Source: Nanchangia anserum (GTDB taxonomy: Bacteria; Actinomycetota; Actinomycetes; Actinomycetales; Actinomycetaceae). Taken from it: a stretch of 64,000 nucleotides of DNA. Position 1 is the first letter of the stretch; every line of letters begins with the position of its first letter. The position numbers and the translations under genes were made by a program. The notes beneath the pieces were generated by a model, which searched no databases, was not told where the DNA came from, and worked only from the letters and a program-made list of their open reading frames with translations. This document shows, piece by piece, positions 16,752-31,273 of this stretch. The stretch spans positions 1,116,001-1,180,000 of the forward strand of contig NZ_CP060506.1 of the NCBI RefSeq assembly GCF_015240065.1, written 5' to 3'.

Positions 16752-18026
16752 CTAGCCCTCAGCCCTCGCCACACCGAGATTGCGCTTGCCACGACGGAAC
16801 AGCACCCAGCCACCGGCGAGCAGATCATCGCTGGTAATGACGCGCGCCTCGTCATCGACTTTGACGTTGTTGAGGTAGGCACCACCGGAGTTCACCGTCT
16901 GGCGCGCCTCGCGACGCGACTTCACCAACCCCGAGGCCACGAGAACATCGACAATCGTCGTCTCGCCCAGTTCCACCGGTTCGGCTGGAGCGGGCAGATC
17001 AGCCACGGCGGCACCGAGCGTCTCGGCGTCCAGCGTGCTCAGCTCACCGCGTCCCCACAATGCCTCGGTTGCCGCCAAGACGTTCTCCAAGGCGGACTGA
17101 CCGTGGACCATCTCGGTGACGTCTGCGGCCAGCACTTTCTGCGCCTCGCGCGCAAACGGACGCTCCGCCACCGCCTGTTCGAGGCGGGCGATCTCGTCGC
17201 GGTCGCGGAAAGTAAAGATCTTCAGCAGCCGGATGACGTCGGCATCTTCCGTGCCCAACCAGAACTGGTAGAACGCGTAGGGACTCATCATCTCGGGATT
17301 GAGCCAGATGGCGCCGCCTTCGGACTTGCCGAATTTCGTCCCATCGGACTTCGTGATGATCGGCGTCGTCATGCAGTGGGCCTGCGCACCCTCGGTCTTG
17401 TGAATGAGCTCCATACCGCCGACGAGGTTGCCCCACTGATCGTTGCCGCCGGTCTCGAGCAGACAGCCGTAGCGGCGGTAGAGCTCGAGAAAGTCGTTGG
17501 CCTGGAGGACCTGGTAGGAAAACTCGGTGTAGGAAATACCCTCGGACGACGACAAGCGGCGCGCCACCGCCTCCTTACCCAGCATCGTTCCCATGCGGAA
17601 GTGCTTGCCCAAGTCACGCAGGAAGTCGATCGCCGACAGCTGCGAGGTCCAGTCGAGGTTATTGACCATGATGGCGGCGTTATCGCCGTTAAAGTCCAGC
17701 AGCTGACCGATCTGGTCGCGCAGCTTGGTGACCCACTGTGCGACGACGTCCTTCGAATGAAGCTGGCGCTCCCCACTCATCCGCGGGTCACCGATGAGCC
17801 CCGTGGCCCCGCCCACCAGGGCAATCGGGCGATGGCCGGCGCGCTGAAGATGGCGCATGAGGAGCAGCTGAACGAGGTGACCGTGGTGGAGCGAAGGAGC
17901 CGTCGGGTCGAAGCCGCAATAGAACGTCACCGGACCCTGCGCCAGCTGGGCGCGAATAGCGTCGAGATCCGAAGACTGTTCAATGAGGCCGCGCCAGCGC
18001 AGCTCCTCAATAATATCGCTCACCAC
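16752..18026 (-). CDS. tyrS: Tyrosyl-tRNA synthetase
   Basis: A 424-residue class I synthetase. The HIGH-type motif appears as PSLHHGHLV, the tyrosine-site residues are in YTEFSYQVLQANDFLELYRRYG and GGNDQWGN, and the KMSKS-type loop is KFGKSEGGAIWL. A C-terminal S4 RNA-binding domain is present (LVASGLVKSRREARQTVNSGG). Length is normal and there is no frameshift. It marks the return to core genome after the accessory R-M block. Confidence 0.97.
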   Translation of the reverse strand: MVSDIIEELRWRGLIEQSSDLDAIRAQLAQGPVTFYCGFDPTAPSLHHGHLVQLLLMRHLQRAGHRPIALVGGATGLIGDPRMSGERQLHSKDVVAQWVTKLRDQIGQLLDFNGDNAAIMVNNLDWTSQLSAIDFLRDLGKHFRMGTMLGKEAVARRLSSSEGISYTEFSYQVLQANDFLELYRRYGCLLETGGNDQWGNLVGGMELIHKTEGAQAHCMTTPIITKSDGTKFGKSEGGAIWLNPEMMSPYAFYQFWLGTEDADVIRLLKIFTFRDRDEIARLEQAVAERPFAREAQKVLAADVTEMVHGQSALENVLAATEALWGRGELSTLDAETLGAAVADLPAPAEPVELGETTIVDVLVASGLVKSRREARQTVNSGGAYLNNVKVDDEARVITSDDLLAGGWVLFRRGKRNLGVARAEG

Positions 18027-18110
18027 TTCTCCTTTTCGTCATAGCTATGGGCCTGTGGCCCGTCCACACTGTACCAAGCGACCTGCGTGGCCCCGGGATC
18101 AGTTCACGCG

Positions 18111-20749
<2,639 letters not shown>

Positions 20750-20779
20750 CTCTTTCTCTTTCCTTCTCAGCACTAGGTG

Positions 20780-22018
20780 TTAGGCCGAAGTCGTGTCGGT
20801 GCGCACGGCGTGGACCGCGTCGCGAATGGCCGCGGGCACGGGCCGCCAGTCGTCTTCCGTGATGATGAGGGGCGGGGCGAGGCGCAGTGTCGCCGGACCT
20901 GTCGCGTTGGCGATGATGCCGCCCTCGCGCAGCTTGGTGACGACGGCGGGCGCGTCGGTGGCGATATCGATGCCGATGAGCAGCCCCTCGCCGCGGACCT
21001 CGGTAATGAGATCCGGCTCGATGTCGCGAAGTGCGCGACGCAGGTTCTCTCCTTGGATCCGAGCGTTGTCGACGAGGCGGTCACGCTCGATGATCGACAG
21101 CGTCGCGTCGACGGCGGCACCGGCCAGCGCGTTGCCGCCGAACGTCGTGCCGTGGGTGCCCGGGGTGAGAATGGCCCCGGCCGGACCGATTCCCACGCAG
21201 GCACCGACGGGGAATCCCCCACCGACTGCTTTCGCCAGGGTGACGACGTCGGGCACGATCGGTTTCCCGTCCGCGTCGCGCCAGGCGTGGTGGGCCATCC
21301 ACCGGCCGGTGCGGCCGATACCGGTTTGAACCTCGTCGGCGACCAGGAGGGCTCCCGTGCGCGTCGTCAGGGCGCGCGCGGCAGCGATGAAGTCCGCGTC
21401 GATTGCGCGCACACCCGCCTCACCCTGGATCGGCTCAATGAATATGCCGCCAACGTCGTCTCCCCAGGCGGCTTCGAGTGCGCTCACCGTTGGCTCGATG
21501 AACTCGATGCCGGGCATGAGCGGAGCGAAGGGGGCGCGATAGGGCTCCTTCCACGTCAGGGCGAGCGCCCCGGTCGTGCGACCGTGGAAGGCGTGGGTGA
21601 GGGCGAGGATTCGCGGCCGCTGCGGGCCAGCGTGTTTGCGGACGATCTTCAGGGCCGTCTCGTTCGCTTCCGTGCCCGAATTCGTGAAAAAGACGCGCGT
21701 GCCCTCGGGGGCTTCGCCCGCCGAGAACAGCGCCGCGCTCACGCGCATCGCCGCCCTAATCTGCGGGGGCGTGGCAAAGAAATTCGACGCGTGCATGAGG
21801 CGGCCGGCCTGCGCGCTCACGGCCTCGACGAGATCGGGGTGGGCGTACCCCAGGCAATTCGTGGCGATCCCGCCCAGCATGTCGAGGTAGCGATTGCCCT
21901 CGACATCCCACACGTAGACGCCGCTGCCGTGGCTGAGCACGAGCTGGGGTGAGCCGAACGTGTTCATCAGCGTCTCGCCGTAACGCTCCCGCCACGTCGC
22001 GTCGCTCGCACTACTCAT
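20780..22018 (-). CDS. argD: Acetylornithine aminotransferase
   Basis: A 412-residue class III PLP aminotransferase. The PLP-lysine region TLAKAVGGGFPVGA and the preceding LLVADEVQTGIGRTGRW aspartate are intact, and FFTNSGTEANE supplies the phosphate-binding loop. The ATG at 22018 overlaps the argB stop by 8 bp. The enzyme converts N-acetylglutamate semialdehyde to N-acetylornithine. Confidence 0.96.
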   Translation of the reverse strand: MSSASDATWRERYGETLMNTFGSPQLVLSHGSGVYVWDVEGNRYLDMLGGIATNCLGYAHPDLVEAVSAQAGRLMHASNFFATPPQIRAAMRVSAALFSAGEAPEGTRVFFTNSGTEANETALKIVRKHAGPQRPRILALTHAFHGRTTGALALTWKEPYRAPFAPLMPGIEFIEPTVSALEAAWGDDVGGIFIEPIQGEAGVRAIDADFIAAARALTTRTGALLVADEVQTGIGRTGRWMAHHAWRDADGKPIVPDVVTLAKAVGGGFPVGACVGIGPAGAILTPGTHGTTFGGNALAGAAVDATLSIIERDRLVDNARIQGENLRRALRDIEPDLITEVRGEGLLIGIDIATDAPAVVTKLREGGIIANATGPATLRLAPPLIITEDDWRPVPAAIRDAVHAVRTDTTSA

Positions 22019-22925
22019 CGCTGTCTCCCTGTGCCCGGTCGTCGGTGACAACCATCGTTCCCACGCCCTTGTTCGTGAAGATTTCCAGCATCATCGAGTG
22101 CGGTTGGCGCCCATCGATGATCGTCGCCTGGCGCACGCCGGCGGCCACGGCGTCGATGCAGGCACCGAGCTTCGGGCGCATCCCGGCATCCAGGCTCGGC
22201 AGCATGGCGCGCGCGTCGGTGAGGCCGATGCGTTCGATCGGTTGCTTGCACTCGGGCCAGTCGCGGTAGAGGCTGTCGACGTCGGTGAGGACGATGAGCG
22301 ACTTCGCTCCCACGGCCGCCGCGACGGCCGCCGCCGCCGTGTCTGCATTGACGTTGAGGACGCCGCCGGTGTGATCGGCATTGAGAGCGACGGTCGAGAT
22401 GATGGGAATGCGGCCCGCGGCGAGCAGGTCCTCGATCGGCGAGGGGTCGACGGCCGAGATCTCGCCGACCTGACCGATGTCGACCTTGCGACCATCCACC
22501 TCGGCCATCGTCTTGCGCGCCTGCAACAGCCCGCCGTCTTCGCCCGAGATGCCGACGGCCCAGATCGATTCGCGGTTGATGAGGGAGACGAGTTCGCGCT
22601 GCACCGATCCCGTGAGGACCATCCGTACGACGTCCATGACCTCCGGCGTCGTCACCCGCAGCCCCTGGGTGAAGGGAGCGTCGAGGTCGAGCCTCTTGAC
22701 CATGGCATTGATCTGTGGCCCGCCGCCGTGCACGACGATCGGGTGAACGCCCCACTGGTGGAGGAAGCGAATGTCCTCGGCGAAGGACTCCTGAAGGGCG
22801 GGCGATGTCATCGCGTGGCCGCCGTATTTGATGACGATGCGCTGGCCGGAATACATCCGCAGCCAGGGCATGGTCTCGAGCAGCACCGAGGCTTTGACGT
22901 GGGCGGGGATATCGATGGTGTTCAT
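22011..22925 (-). CDS. argB: Acetylglutamate kinase
   Basis: A 304-residue amino acid kinase that phosphorylates N-acetylglutamate. IVIKYGGHAM near the N-terminus, VVHGGGPQIN and the C-terminal NVNADTAAAAVAAAVGA are family landmarks. The ~30-residue N-terminal extension is of the type that forms the arginine-sensitive hexamer in other bacteria, so feedback inhibition by arginine is likely. Start overlaps the argJ stop by four bases. Confidence 0.96.
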   Translation of the reverse strand: MNTIDIPAHVKASVLLETMPWLRMYSGQRIVIKYGGHAMTSPALQESFAEDIRFLHQWGVHPIVVHGGGPQINAMVKRLDLDAPFTQGLRVTTPEVMDVVRMVLTGSVQRELVSLINRESIWAVGISGEDGGLLQARKTMAEVDGRKVDIGQVGEISAVDPSPIEDLLAAGRIPIISTVALNADHTGGVLNVNADTAAAAVAAAVGAKSLIVLTDVDSLYRDWPECKQPIERIGLTDARAMLPSLDAGMRPKLGACIDAVAAGVRQATIIDGRQPHSMMLEIFTNKGVGTMVVTDDRAQGDSDE

Positions 22926-24082
22926 GAGGAATATGCGCTGTTCTCTTCGACGTAGTCATGGGTCAGGTCGTTCGTCCACACGGTCGCCGAGGCGCTTCCC
23001 GCACCCAGGTCTATCGTGATCGCGACCTCGCGGGCGCTGAGATCGACGAGGTCGCGTGGCTCGCCGACCTCGCCGCCGCGGCAAATCTCGACGCCGTTCA
23101 TCGACACGCTGACGTCTTCGGGCGCATAGGCGCACACCTCTTCGCTCAGCGTGCCCAGCTCCGAAACGATGCGGCCCCAGTTCGGATCGGCGCCAAAGAT
23201 CGCGGTCTTGAAGAGGTTCGACCGGGCGACGCAGCGCGCCGCCGCTTCGGCCTGGGACTCGCTGGCCGCGCGGGCCACCGTGATCGCGATGTCGTGGCTC
23301 GCTCCCTCGGCGTCGCCGATGAGTTCGCGTCCCAGCCGGGCGCACACCTCGCGCAGCGACTCGGTGAAGTCGTCCGGATCCGGGGTGCGCCCGGACGCCC
23401 CCGAGGCCAGCAAAATGACCGTGTCGTTGGTCGACATGCACCCGTCGGAGTCGAGGCGGTTGAACGTCGTGCGGCAGGCCTCGGCCAACGCCGTCTGCGC
23501 CACCGCCGCGTCGACGTCGGCGTCAGTCGTGATGACGACGAGCATCGTGGCCAGTCCCGGGGCGAGCATTCCCGCTCCCTTGGCCATGCCGCCGATAGCG
23601 TAGCCATCGCCGCTCACGCACGCCTGCTTGGAATGGGTGTCGGTCGTGAGAATGGCCTCAGCCGCGGCGCCGCCGCCCTCAGTGTGCGCGCCGGCCACGG
23701 CCTCGCGCACGCCGGGCAGCAGCTGCTCCATCGGCAGCGGTTCGCCGATCATGCCGGTCGAGCACACGAGGACGTCGCCCACCTCCACGCCGGCTGCGGC
23801 CGCGACGGTCTGGGCGGTCTCGCGCGCGTCGGCCAGACCGCGTTCGTCCGTGCACGCGTTCGCGCATCCCGAATTGAGGACGACCGCGCGAGCCTGACCG
23901 TCGCTCACGTGGTCGCGAGTGAGGTGAACGGGGGCGGCCGCGAAGCGATTCGACGTCAGCTGAGCCGCGGCAACACAGCGCGGTCCCGCGTTGATGACGA
24001 CGGCGACGTCGAGGCCGCCCGAGGACTTGATGCCCGCGGCGACCCCGTGGGCGGTGAATCCGGCTGCTGCTGTCACACTCAC
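22922..24082 (-). CDS. argJ: Bifunctional glutamate N-acetyltransferase / amino-acid acetyltransferase
   Basis: A 386-residue ornithine acetyltransferase precursor. The autocleavage site is visible as AKGAGMLAPGLATML, where the Thr of ATML becomes the N-terminal nucleophile of the beta chain. LDSDGCMSTNDTV is the second landmark. The frame is open further upstream, but the GTG at 24082 overlaps the argC stop and starts VSVTAAAGFTAHGV. Its presence means a cyclic, acetyl-recycling arginine pathway. Confidence 0.95.
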   Translation of the reverse strand: MSVTAAAGFTAHGVAAGIKSSGGLDVAVVINAGPRCVAAAQLTSNRFAAAPVHLTRDHVSDGQARAVVLNSGCANACTDERGLADARETAQTVAAAAGVEVGDVLVCSTGMIGEPLPMEQLLPGVREAVAGAHTEGGGAAAEAILTTDTHSKQACVSGDGYAIGGMAKGAGMLAPGLATMLVVITTDADVDAAVAQTALAEACRTTFNRLDSDGCMSTNDTVILLASGASGRTPDPDDFTESLREVCARLGRELIGDAEGASHDIAITVARAASESQAEAAARCVARSNLFKTAIFGADPNWGRIVSELGTLSEEVCAYAPEDVSVSMNGVEICRGGEVGEPRDLVDLSAREVAITIDLGAGSASATVWTNDLTHDYVEENSAYSS

Positions 24083-25139
24083 GGTGCAACCCCCTCGATG
24101 CTGATGCCGACGTACTCGGGCAGTCCGAGCGCGATGTTGGCGGATTGAACGGCGGCACTGGCCGTGCCCTTGCCCAGGTTGTCGATCGCGCACACGACGA
24201 CGAGAGTGCCCGCGCGCGAATCGATCGCATAATTGAGCGTGCACCGCCCCGATCCCGTGACGTCGCCGGTTGTCGGCCACGTGCCGCGCGGCAGCACGTC
24301 AATGAGGCTTTCCTCGTCGTAACACGCGTAGGCGCGCTCGAGAGCCGCCTCGTCGACGCCCTCGGACAGCGGCGCGACGATCGTCGCGAGGATGCCACGA
24401 GAGAAGGGGACGAGGACGGGCGTGAACGTCACGGCGACGTCGTCGGCCCCGGCGATGCGCAGATTCTGGATGATCTCGGGAATGTGGCGGTGCGTGCCGC
24501 CCACGGCGTAGGGCTGGGCCGACCCCAACGCGACCGACGCCATGAGGTGAGGCTTCATCGCCTTGCCCGCGCCGGAATAGCCAACGGCCAGCGTCGCGCT
24601 CAGGGCGGTGGCGTCAACGAGTCCGGCGGCGACGGCCGGCTGAATGCCGAGGGTGACCGCCGTGACGTTGCAGCCGGGCACAGCAATGCGTCGGGACGTG
24701 GCCAGCGTTCGGCGGGCCGCCTGGGCCGCACTCTCGCCGGCGTGGAGGAGTTCGGGCATGCCGTAGTCCCACGCTCCGGCGTGCGGTGAGCCGTAGTAGC
24801 GCTCCCACTCCCCCGCGTCCGTCAATCGGTGATCGGCGCCGCAGTCGATGAGGACGCCGGTGCCGCCGGCTTCTTCGATCTGCGCGGTGATCTCGCCCGA
24901 GGCACCGTGCGGAAGGGCGAGGAAGACGACGTCCATCTCGGCCAGCTTCGCGGGATCGGCCTCAACGAGGACCCGATCGGCCACCTGGGGCAGATGGGGA
25001 TGGAACTCCCCGACCCGCCGACCAACCGAGGTGGCCGCGCACATCATCTGGGGGTCGATATCTGGATGAGCAACGAGGTGCCGAAGATCTCTCCACCGGC
25101 GTATCCGCTTGCTCCAACTACTGCTGCTCGATAGGTCAC
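24079..25139 (-). CDS. argC: N-acetyl-gamma-glutamyl-phosphate reductase, with a frameshift near the start
   Basis: An NADPH-dependent reductase of arginine synthesis. The catalytic cysteine region VPGCNVTAV and the C-terminal VCAIDNLGKGTASAAVQ are intact. The N-terminal nucleotide-binding motif VVGASGYAGGEI is read from the GTG at 25139 in one frame, while RHLVAHPDIDPQMM continues in another. One missing base near 25085 (GAGATC-TTCGG) explains this, and the restored length is ~353 residues. The gene heads the arg cluster and appears to start at a leaderless GTG. Confidence 0.9.
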
Positions 25140-25145
25140 CCCATA

Positions 25146-25175
25146 AACATACGGCGATCGGTATTTTTATACCAA
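25146..25175 (-). promoter_or_regulatory. Candidate arg operon promoter overlapping a 14-bp palindrome
   Basis: On the minus strand TTGGTA (25175-25170) and TATGTT (25151-25146) are 18 bp apart and place transcription start at or next to the argC GTG. The perfect palindrome GGTAT-TTTT-ATACC (25160-25173) sits on the -35. Its shape, 5-bp arms around a 4-bp A/T centre, resembles an ArgR box, but the sequence match to known boxes is only partial. Confidence 0.5.
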
Positions 25176-25181
25176 ACCGGC

Positions 25182-25674
25182 TCAGCGGGTGGACGTCAGC
25201 GCCGCAGCGATGGAATCGGCCCACTCGCGCTCGGCCGCTTCGTCGCGGAAATCGCCCTCGATCGCGCCGCCGAGCTTGGCAACCGTCCGCTCGCGCCACG
25301 ACAGTTCCTGCGGATTGAGCTTGCCCTTGAACGTCACGTAATCGCGCGGGCGCGCCGTCAACAGGGCCGGACCCACGCGCGAGGGATCCTCGATGCCGCC
25401 GGAGCCGACGCCAGCCATGCCCACGGAAAACGCCCACGCTCGAGCTCTTCGAGGTTGTGCCCGAACCGCGCAAGGAACTCGCGGCGCTGTCCATCCACTG
25501 CGTCATATACACCGCTGAGCCAACGACGACGGCGTCGTATTCGCTCACCGAGTGCACCGAGGCCGGCTCGATCTCATCGACGTCGAGGCCGTGCATGCGC
25601 AGCTGTTCAGCAATCGTCGCCCCGACCTCGCGGGTGGAGCCGTGCTTTGAGGCAACCGTAACTAGAACCTTCAT
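25182..25674 (-). pseudogene. Flavodoxin-domain protein (protoporphyrinogen oxidase-like), two frameshifts
   Basis: The ATG at 25674 opens MKVLVTVASKHGSTREVG, a flavodoxin FMN-phosphate loop, and continues to DAVVVGSAVYMTQWMDSA. The protein then needs two frame changes within ~50 bp. The middle reads RREFLARFGHNLEELERG and the end reads GMAGVGSGGIEDPSRVGPALLTARPRDYVTFKGKLN to residue ~164. The order and length match a HemG-like flavodoxin. With two shifts so close together it may be a real pseudogene, but other genes here suggest sequencing error. It probably has nothing to do with arginine synthesis. Confidence 0.7.
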
Positions 25675-25762
25675 AACCCCATTATGCGACCTGCCCCACG
25701 TGTGCGCAGGCGAGCGGGCCGCCGGAACCCGAAGACTCCAACGGCCCGCCCCTGCGATGAAT

Positions 25763-28351
25763 CTAGGCGCGCAGCTGTCCGCCCGTCGCGCGCGCGACCG
25801 CCTTGACGATGCGCTTGCGCACCGCGGCGATCTCGGACGCATCGAGCGTGCGGTCGGCGGCACGCAGGCGCAGCGCGAACGCCAGCGACTTCTTGTCCTC
25901 GCCGATCTGGGGGCCACGATAGACGTCGAACAGGCTCACCGATTCGGCCAAGCCCTTCGCCGCGGTGGTGATGATCCCGACGAGTTCGGCCGCCGTGGTG
26001 GCCTCGTCGACGACGAACGCCATGTCTTCCTTGACGACCGGGTAGGTCGAGATCGGTGCGATCTGGCGCGCGGGTGCGGCCTGGGCAACCTCAACCAGCG
26101 GATCGATGGCGAGCTCGAAGGCCGCACTGCCGCGCGCGAGGCCGTACTCGGCAGCGACGTCGGGATGGAGCTCACCCGCGCGCCCGACGAGGGTGCCGTC
26201 CAGGCTCAGCTCGGCGAGGCGACCGGGTGGAATGGGAGGCGATCCTCGCTCGCCCCCTCCGCGTTGGCGACCTCCAGGGTGAGACCGAGGCAGCCCGCTG
26301 CGGCCTGAGCCGCCTCGAGCGCGTCGCGCCAGTCTTGGGTGCGCGTCGAAGCCCCATATCCGGCAGGTGACGCCTGCCCCGTGAGCACCCCGGCGATGTG
26401 CCAGGGCTGGTCGGGGGTTCCCGCGGCCAGACCGGCGATCTCGTCCGCGCTCGGACGCGATTCCACGCCGGGAATCGCGGCGGCTACCGTCGCGGTGGCG
26501 TCGGTGACGCGCCCGATCTCGAACACGGCGATGTCGGCGTTTCCGCGTGCCTGGTTGCGCTCGGCGATGCTCAGCAGCGTATCGAGCACCGAGGTGCGCA
26601 AATACGGCTGGTCCTCAGCCAGGGGTTGGCGATGCGCACGGCGCGGCGACGCGCGTCGCTAGCGGCGAAGCCCTGGCGGTCCCAGGCGTCACCGACGAAC
26701 GGGTAGGACAGCACCTCGACCAGGCCGCGGTGAGCCAGCGTGTTAGCCATATCGCGGCGGGCGGCTCATGAGGCTCAGCCCACGTCCGGCCGGGGCGGTG
26801 GGGACAATCGAGGGGATCTTCTCGTACCCATCCAGACGGGCGATCTCCTCGACGTAGTCGGGCATCGTCCGCAGGTCGGGCGCCAACTCGGCGGGGTCAC
26901 GACGACATCGTCTCCGCGCCGTTCCACCTCGCAGCCGCCGATCGCGCGCAACAGCTCCTCGACGCGCTCGGGTGAGTAGTCGACTCCGACGAGGCGAGTG
27001 GGGGCATCGACGGCGAAAGTCACCGGCTCGGGCGCGCTAACCGTCGAAATGTCGGTGACACTGATCGATCGTCTCTGATCTTTCCCCCGCCGTAGCGCAC
27101 GAGGAGGTTCGCGGCGACCTGCGCCGCGACGCCGGCCAGACGCGGATCGACACCGCGCTCATTGCGCTTGGCCGACTCCGAGGGGATTTTGTGGCGCCGC
27201 GACGTACGCGCGATCGAGATCGGGTCGAAGTGCGCCGACTCCAACAGGATCGTTGTCGTCGTCTCGCTGATCTCGGTCTCGGCACCGCCCATGACTCCGG
27301 CGAGACCAAGGACGCGCTGCCCGTCCGGGCCATCGGCGATGCACAGGTCCTCGGCATCGAGAACGTGTTCGACGCCGTCGAGCGTGACGTGGCGCTCGCC
27401 CGCCTTCGCCCGACGCACGACGAGCGGACCGGCGACCTTATCGGCGTCGTAGGCGTGCAGCGGCTGGCCGAGATCGAGCATGACGTAGTTCGTCACGTCG
27501 ACGGGCAGGGAAATCGAGCGCATCCGCGCGGCCTCGAGGCGCTTGACCATCCACTCAGGCGTCGCGGCGTGCGGATCGACGCCCTCGATCAGCCGGGTGA
27601 CGAAGCGATCACAGCCGATGGAACCGCGAATCGGGGCGTCGTCGGCGATGACGACCTCGAAGCCGTCGCCGCTGTCGCCGGCCACGCCGCCCTCGACGTT
27701 GTCGGCAAGGCCGGGGTCGGTGAACGTCGCCCCGGTCGAGAGTGCGTATTCGCGCGCGATTCCGCGCATCGAGAAGCAATAGCCGCGATCGGGGGTGATG
27801 TTGATCTCGAGGACCTCCTCACCCAGCCCCAACAGGTCGAGGACGGATTCGCCCGGAGCCGGGATCTGGTCGGCGCTGAACTTCTCAGTCAACACGAGGA
27901 TGCCGTCGTGGGCCTGGCCGAGGCCGAGTTCGCGTTCAGAACAGATCATGCCGTCCGAGATGTGCCCGTAGGTCTTGCGCGCGCTGATAGCGAAGTCGCC
28001 GGGGAGCACCGCACCGGGCAGGGAGCACACGACGAGGTCGCCGACCCCAAAGTTGTGGGCACCGCAGATGATGCCGCGGCTTGGCAGCTCCGACGGCTCC
28101 TTGCCCTCGCCCGGGGCGTCATTGTGGACACCGACGTCGACGCGGCAGTAGTTGATGATCTTGCCGTTCTTCTGCTTCTCGGGATCGCACGTGAGAACGC
28201 GTCCGACGACGAGGGGGCCTCTCACCTGGGCCGGGTGGATCTGTTCTTCCTCAAGGCCGACGCGCACGAGATCGCGGGCCACGTCGGCCGCCTCAGTGCC
28301 CTCGGCGACGTCGACGTGCTCGCTCAGCCATTTAAGCGGGACAAAAGCCAT
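25763..28351 (-). CDS. pheT: Phenylalanyl-tRNA synthetase beta subunit, five apparent frameshifts
   Basis: The ATG at 28351 begins MAFVPLKWLSEHVDV. Domains follow in order: tRNA-binding EMAP-like domain (GRVLTCDPEKQKNGKIINYCRVDVG), B3/B4 editing domain, B5, catalytic-like core, and a C-terminal FDX-ACB domain ending GQLRA. All are present over 2,589 bp, the right length for a ~860-residue protein. The frame changes near 27065, 26880, 26758, 26625 and 26225. At 26625 and 26225 one missing C or G next to a short run exactly restores conserved sequence (RIANPLAEDQPYLRTS; PFHPGRLAELSLDG). The subunit is essential, so these are very likely sequencing errors. Confidence 0.9.
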
Positions 28352-28367
28352 GACTACTCCCTTTCCC

Positions 28368-29495
<1,128 letters not shown>

Positions 29496-29585
29496 CTAAC
29501 GCGTGCGCCAACCGGGCTTTATCCCCCACCGCGTGCCGGACGCCGCCGAGTCAGCTCCACGAGCGTGAGGGCATAGGGTGGCGCT

Positions 29586-30500
29586 ATGAGCGTTACACCG
29601 TCCGATCTTGCTCAACGCGCCCCGCTGGGAGACACCCGCCCCGGGCGCATCTCGCCGACTCGTCCCGTCCCGCCCGACATCGAGCGGCCCGAATACCTGT
29701 TCCACTCGGGCCCCGAGGTCGTCACAGCCGACGAGGTCAAGTCGCCCGAGACCATCGAGAAGATCCGCCGCGCGGGCACGCTCGCCGCCGATGCCCTGGC
29801 CGCGGTCGGTCGCGCCGTGCGCCCCGGCGTCACGACCGATGAACTCGACGCCATCGGCCACGACTACCTCGTCTCGCACGGCGCCTACCCGTCGTGCCTG
29901 GGCTACATGGGCTTCCCCAAGTCGCTGTGCACCTCGATCAACGAGGTCATCTGCCACGGCATCCCCGACGATCGCCCGCTGGCCGAGGGTGACATCGTCA
30001 ACGTCGACATCACGGCCTACCTGGATGGCGTTCACGGCGACACGTGCGCGATGTTTGCCGTCGGCGAGATCGATCCGGAATCGGCCCAGCTCATCGACGT
30101 CACCCGTAAGGCGCTCGAGCGCGGCATTCGCGCCGTGCGTCCCGGTCGCCCGCTCAACGTCATCGGCCGCGTCATCTCGGCCTATGCCAAGCGGTTCTCG
30201 TACGGGGTCGTGCGCGATTTCACCGGCCACGGCGTCGGCGAGGCCTTCCACTCGGGGCTCATCGTGCCCCACTACGACACCCCGAGCGCCGACACGATCT
30301 TCACCGAGGGAATGGTCTTCACCATCGAGCCGATGCTCACGCTGGGTGGGATCGCATGGAACCAGTGGGACGACGGCTGGACGGTCGTCACCGCGGACCG
30401 CTCGCGCACGGCACAATTTGAGCACACCATCGTCGTAACGGCTGAAGGTGCCGAGATTCTTACGCTACCCTCGAGCCACAGCGTCGTATCAGACAACTAG
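29586..30500 (+). CDS. map: Methionine aminopeptidase, type I
   Basis: A 304-residue protein with a ~45-residue N-terminal extension before the catalytic domain. Metal ligands are visible: CHGIP (His), [16 protein letters not shown] (two Asp), GHGVGEAFH (His), FTIEPM (Glu) and the C-terminal QFEHTIVVT (Glu). It removes initiator methionine. The extension resembles the one in actinobacterial MetAPs that binds the ribosome or SH3-like partners, which is inference. It is divergent from pheS. Confidence 0.95.
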   Translation: MSVTPSDLAQRAPLGDTRPGRISPTRPVPPDIERPEYLFHSGPEVVTADEVKSPETIEKIRRAGTLAADALAAVGRAVRPGVTTDELDAIGHDYLVSHGAYPSCLGYMGFPKSLCTSINEVICHGIPDDRPLAEGDIVNVDITAYLDGVHGDTCAMFAVGEIDPESAQLIDVTRKALERGIRAVRPGRPLNVIGRVISAYAKRFSYGVVRDFTGHGVGEAFHSGLIVPHYDTPSADTIFTEGMVFTIEPMLTLGGIAWNQWDDGWTVVTADRSRTAQFEHTIVVTAEGAEILTLPSSHSVVSDN

Positions 30501-30514
30501 CGAAGGAGCTTCCA

Positions 30515-31270
30515 ATGCGCACCGCACTGGGAATCGATGTCGGCGGATCGGGCGTCAAGGGCGCCCTCGTTGATCTGGATAAGGGCGAGTTCGTCACCGA
30601 GCGCTTCCGCATCGAAACGCCGCAACCGGCGACTCCCGAGGCCGTCGCCGACGTCATCGGTCGCATCGTCGAGCACTTCGGCGTTGGCGACGACGCGCCG
30701 ATCGGGGTGTGCTTCCCGGCTCCCCTGCCCGACGGCGTCGCCCCCTACATCGCCAATCTCGATCAGGCGTGGGCCGGCCTCAACGTCGCCGAGTTCATCG
30801 GCGAGCGCATCGGGCGCAGCGTCAGTGCGCTCAACGACGCCGACGCCGCCGGTCTGGCCGAGATGCGCCACGGTGTCGGGAAGACCCGCTCGAAGGGCGT
30901 CGTCTTGTTCACGACGCTGGGGACCGGCATCGGTTCGGCCCTCTTCATCGACGGGCGACTGGTGCCCAACACCGAGCTGGGACACTTGGAGATCGACGGC
31001 CACGATGCCGAATCGCGCGCGGCCGCGTCGGTGCGCAAGGCCAAGGATCTGTCGTGGCCGAAGTACATCAAGCGGTTGCAGCGCTACTACGAGGTCGTCG
31101 TCAACCTGTTTTCGCCGAGCCTCATCGTCGTCGGCGGTGGGATCTCGCGTAAGCACGACAAGTTCCTGCCCCACCTCAAGCTGCGCTGCGAGATCGTTCC
31201 TGCCGAGCTGCGCAACACCGCAGGCATCGTCGGCGCGGCCACCTTCGCCGCGGAGCAGAGCGAAAAGTAG
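30515..31270 (+). CDS. ppgK: Polyphosphate glucokinase
   Basis: A 251-residue ROK-family kinase. [15 protein letters not shown] is the phosphate loop, [21 protein letters not shown] is characteristic of the polyphosphate-using glucokinases of actinobacteria, and [13 protein letters not shown] and ELGHLEIDG complete the core. It phosphorylates glucose with polyphosphate or ATP. The start has AAGGAG 8 nt upstream. It lies 14 bp after map and is probably cotranscribed. Confidence 0.93.
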   Translation: MRTALGIDVGGSGVKGALVDLDKGEFVTERFRIETPQPATPEAVADVIGRIVEHFGVGDDAPIGVCFPAPLPDGVAPYIANLDQAWAGLNVAEFIGERIGRSVSALNDADAAGLAEMRHGVGKTRSKGVVLFTTLGTGIGSALFIDGRLVPNTELGHLEIDGHDAESRAAASVRKAKDLSWPKYIKRLQRYYEVVVNLFSPSLIVVGGGISRKHDKFLPHLKLRCEIVPAELRNTAGIVGAATFAAEQSEK

Positions 31271-31273
31271 AGG

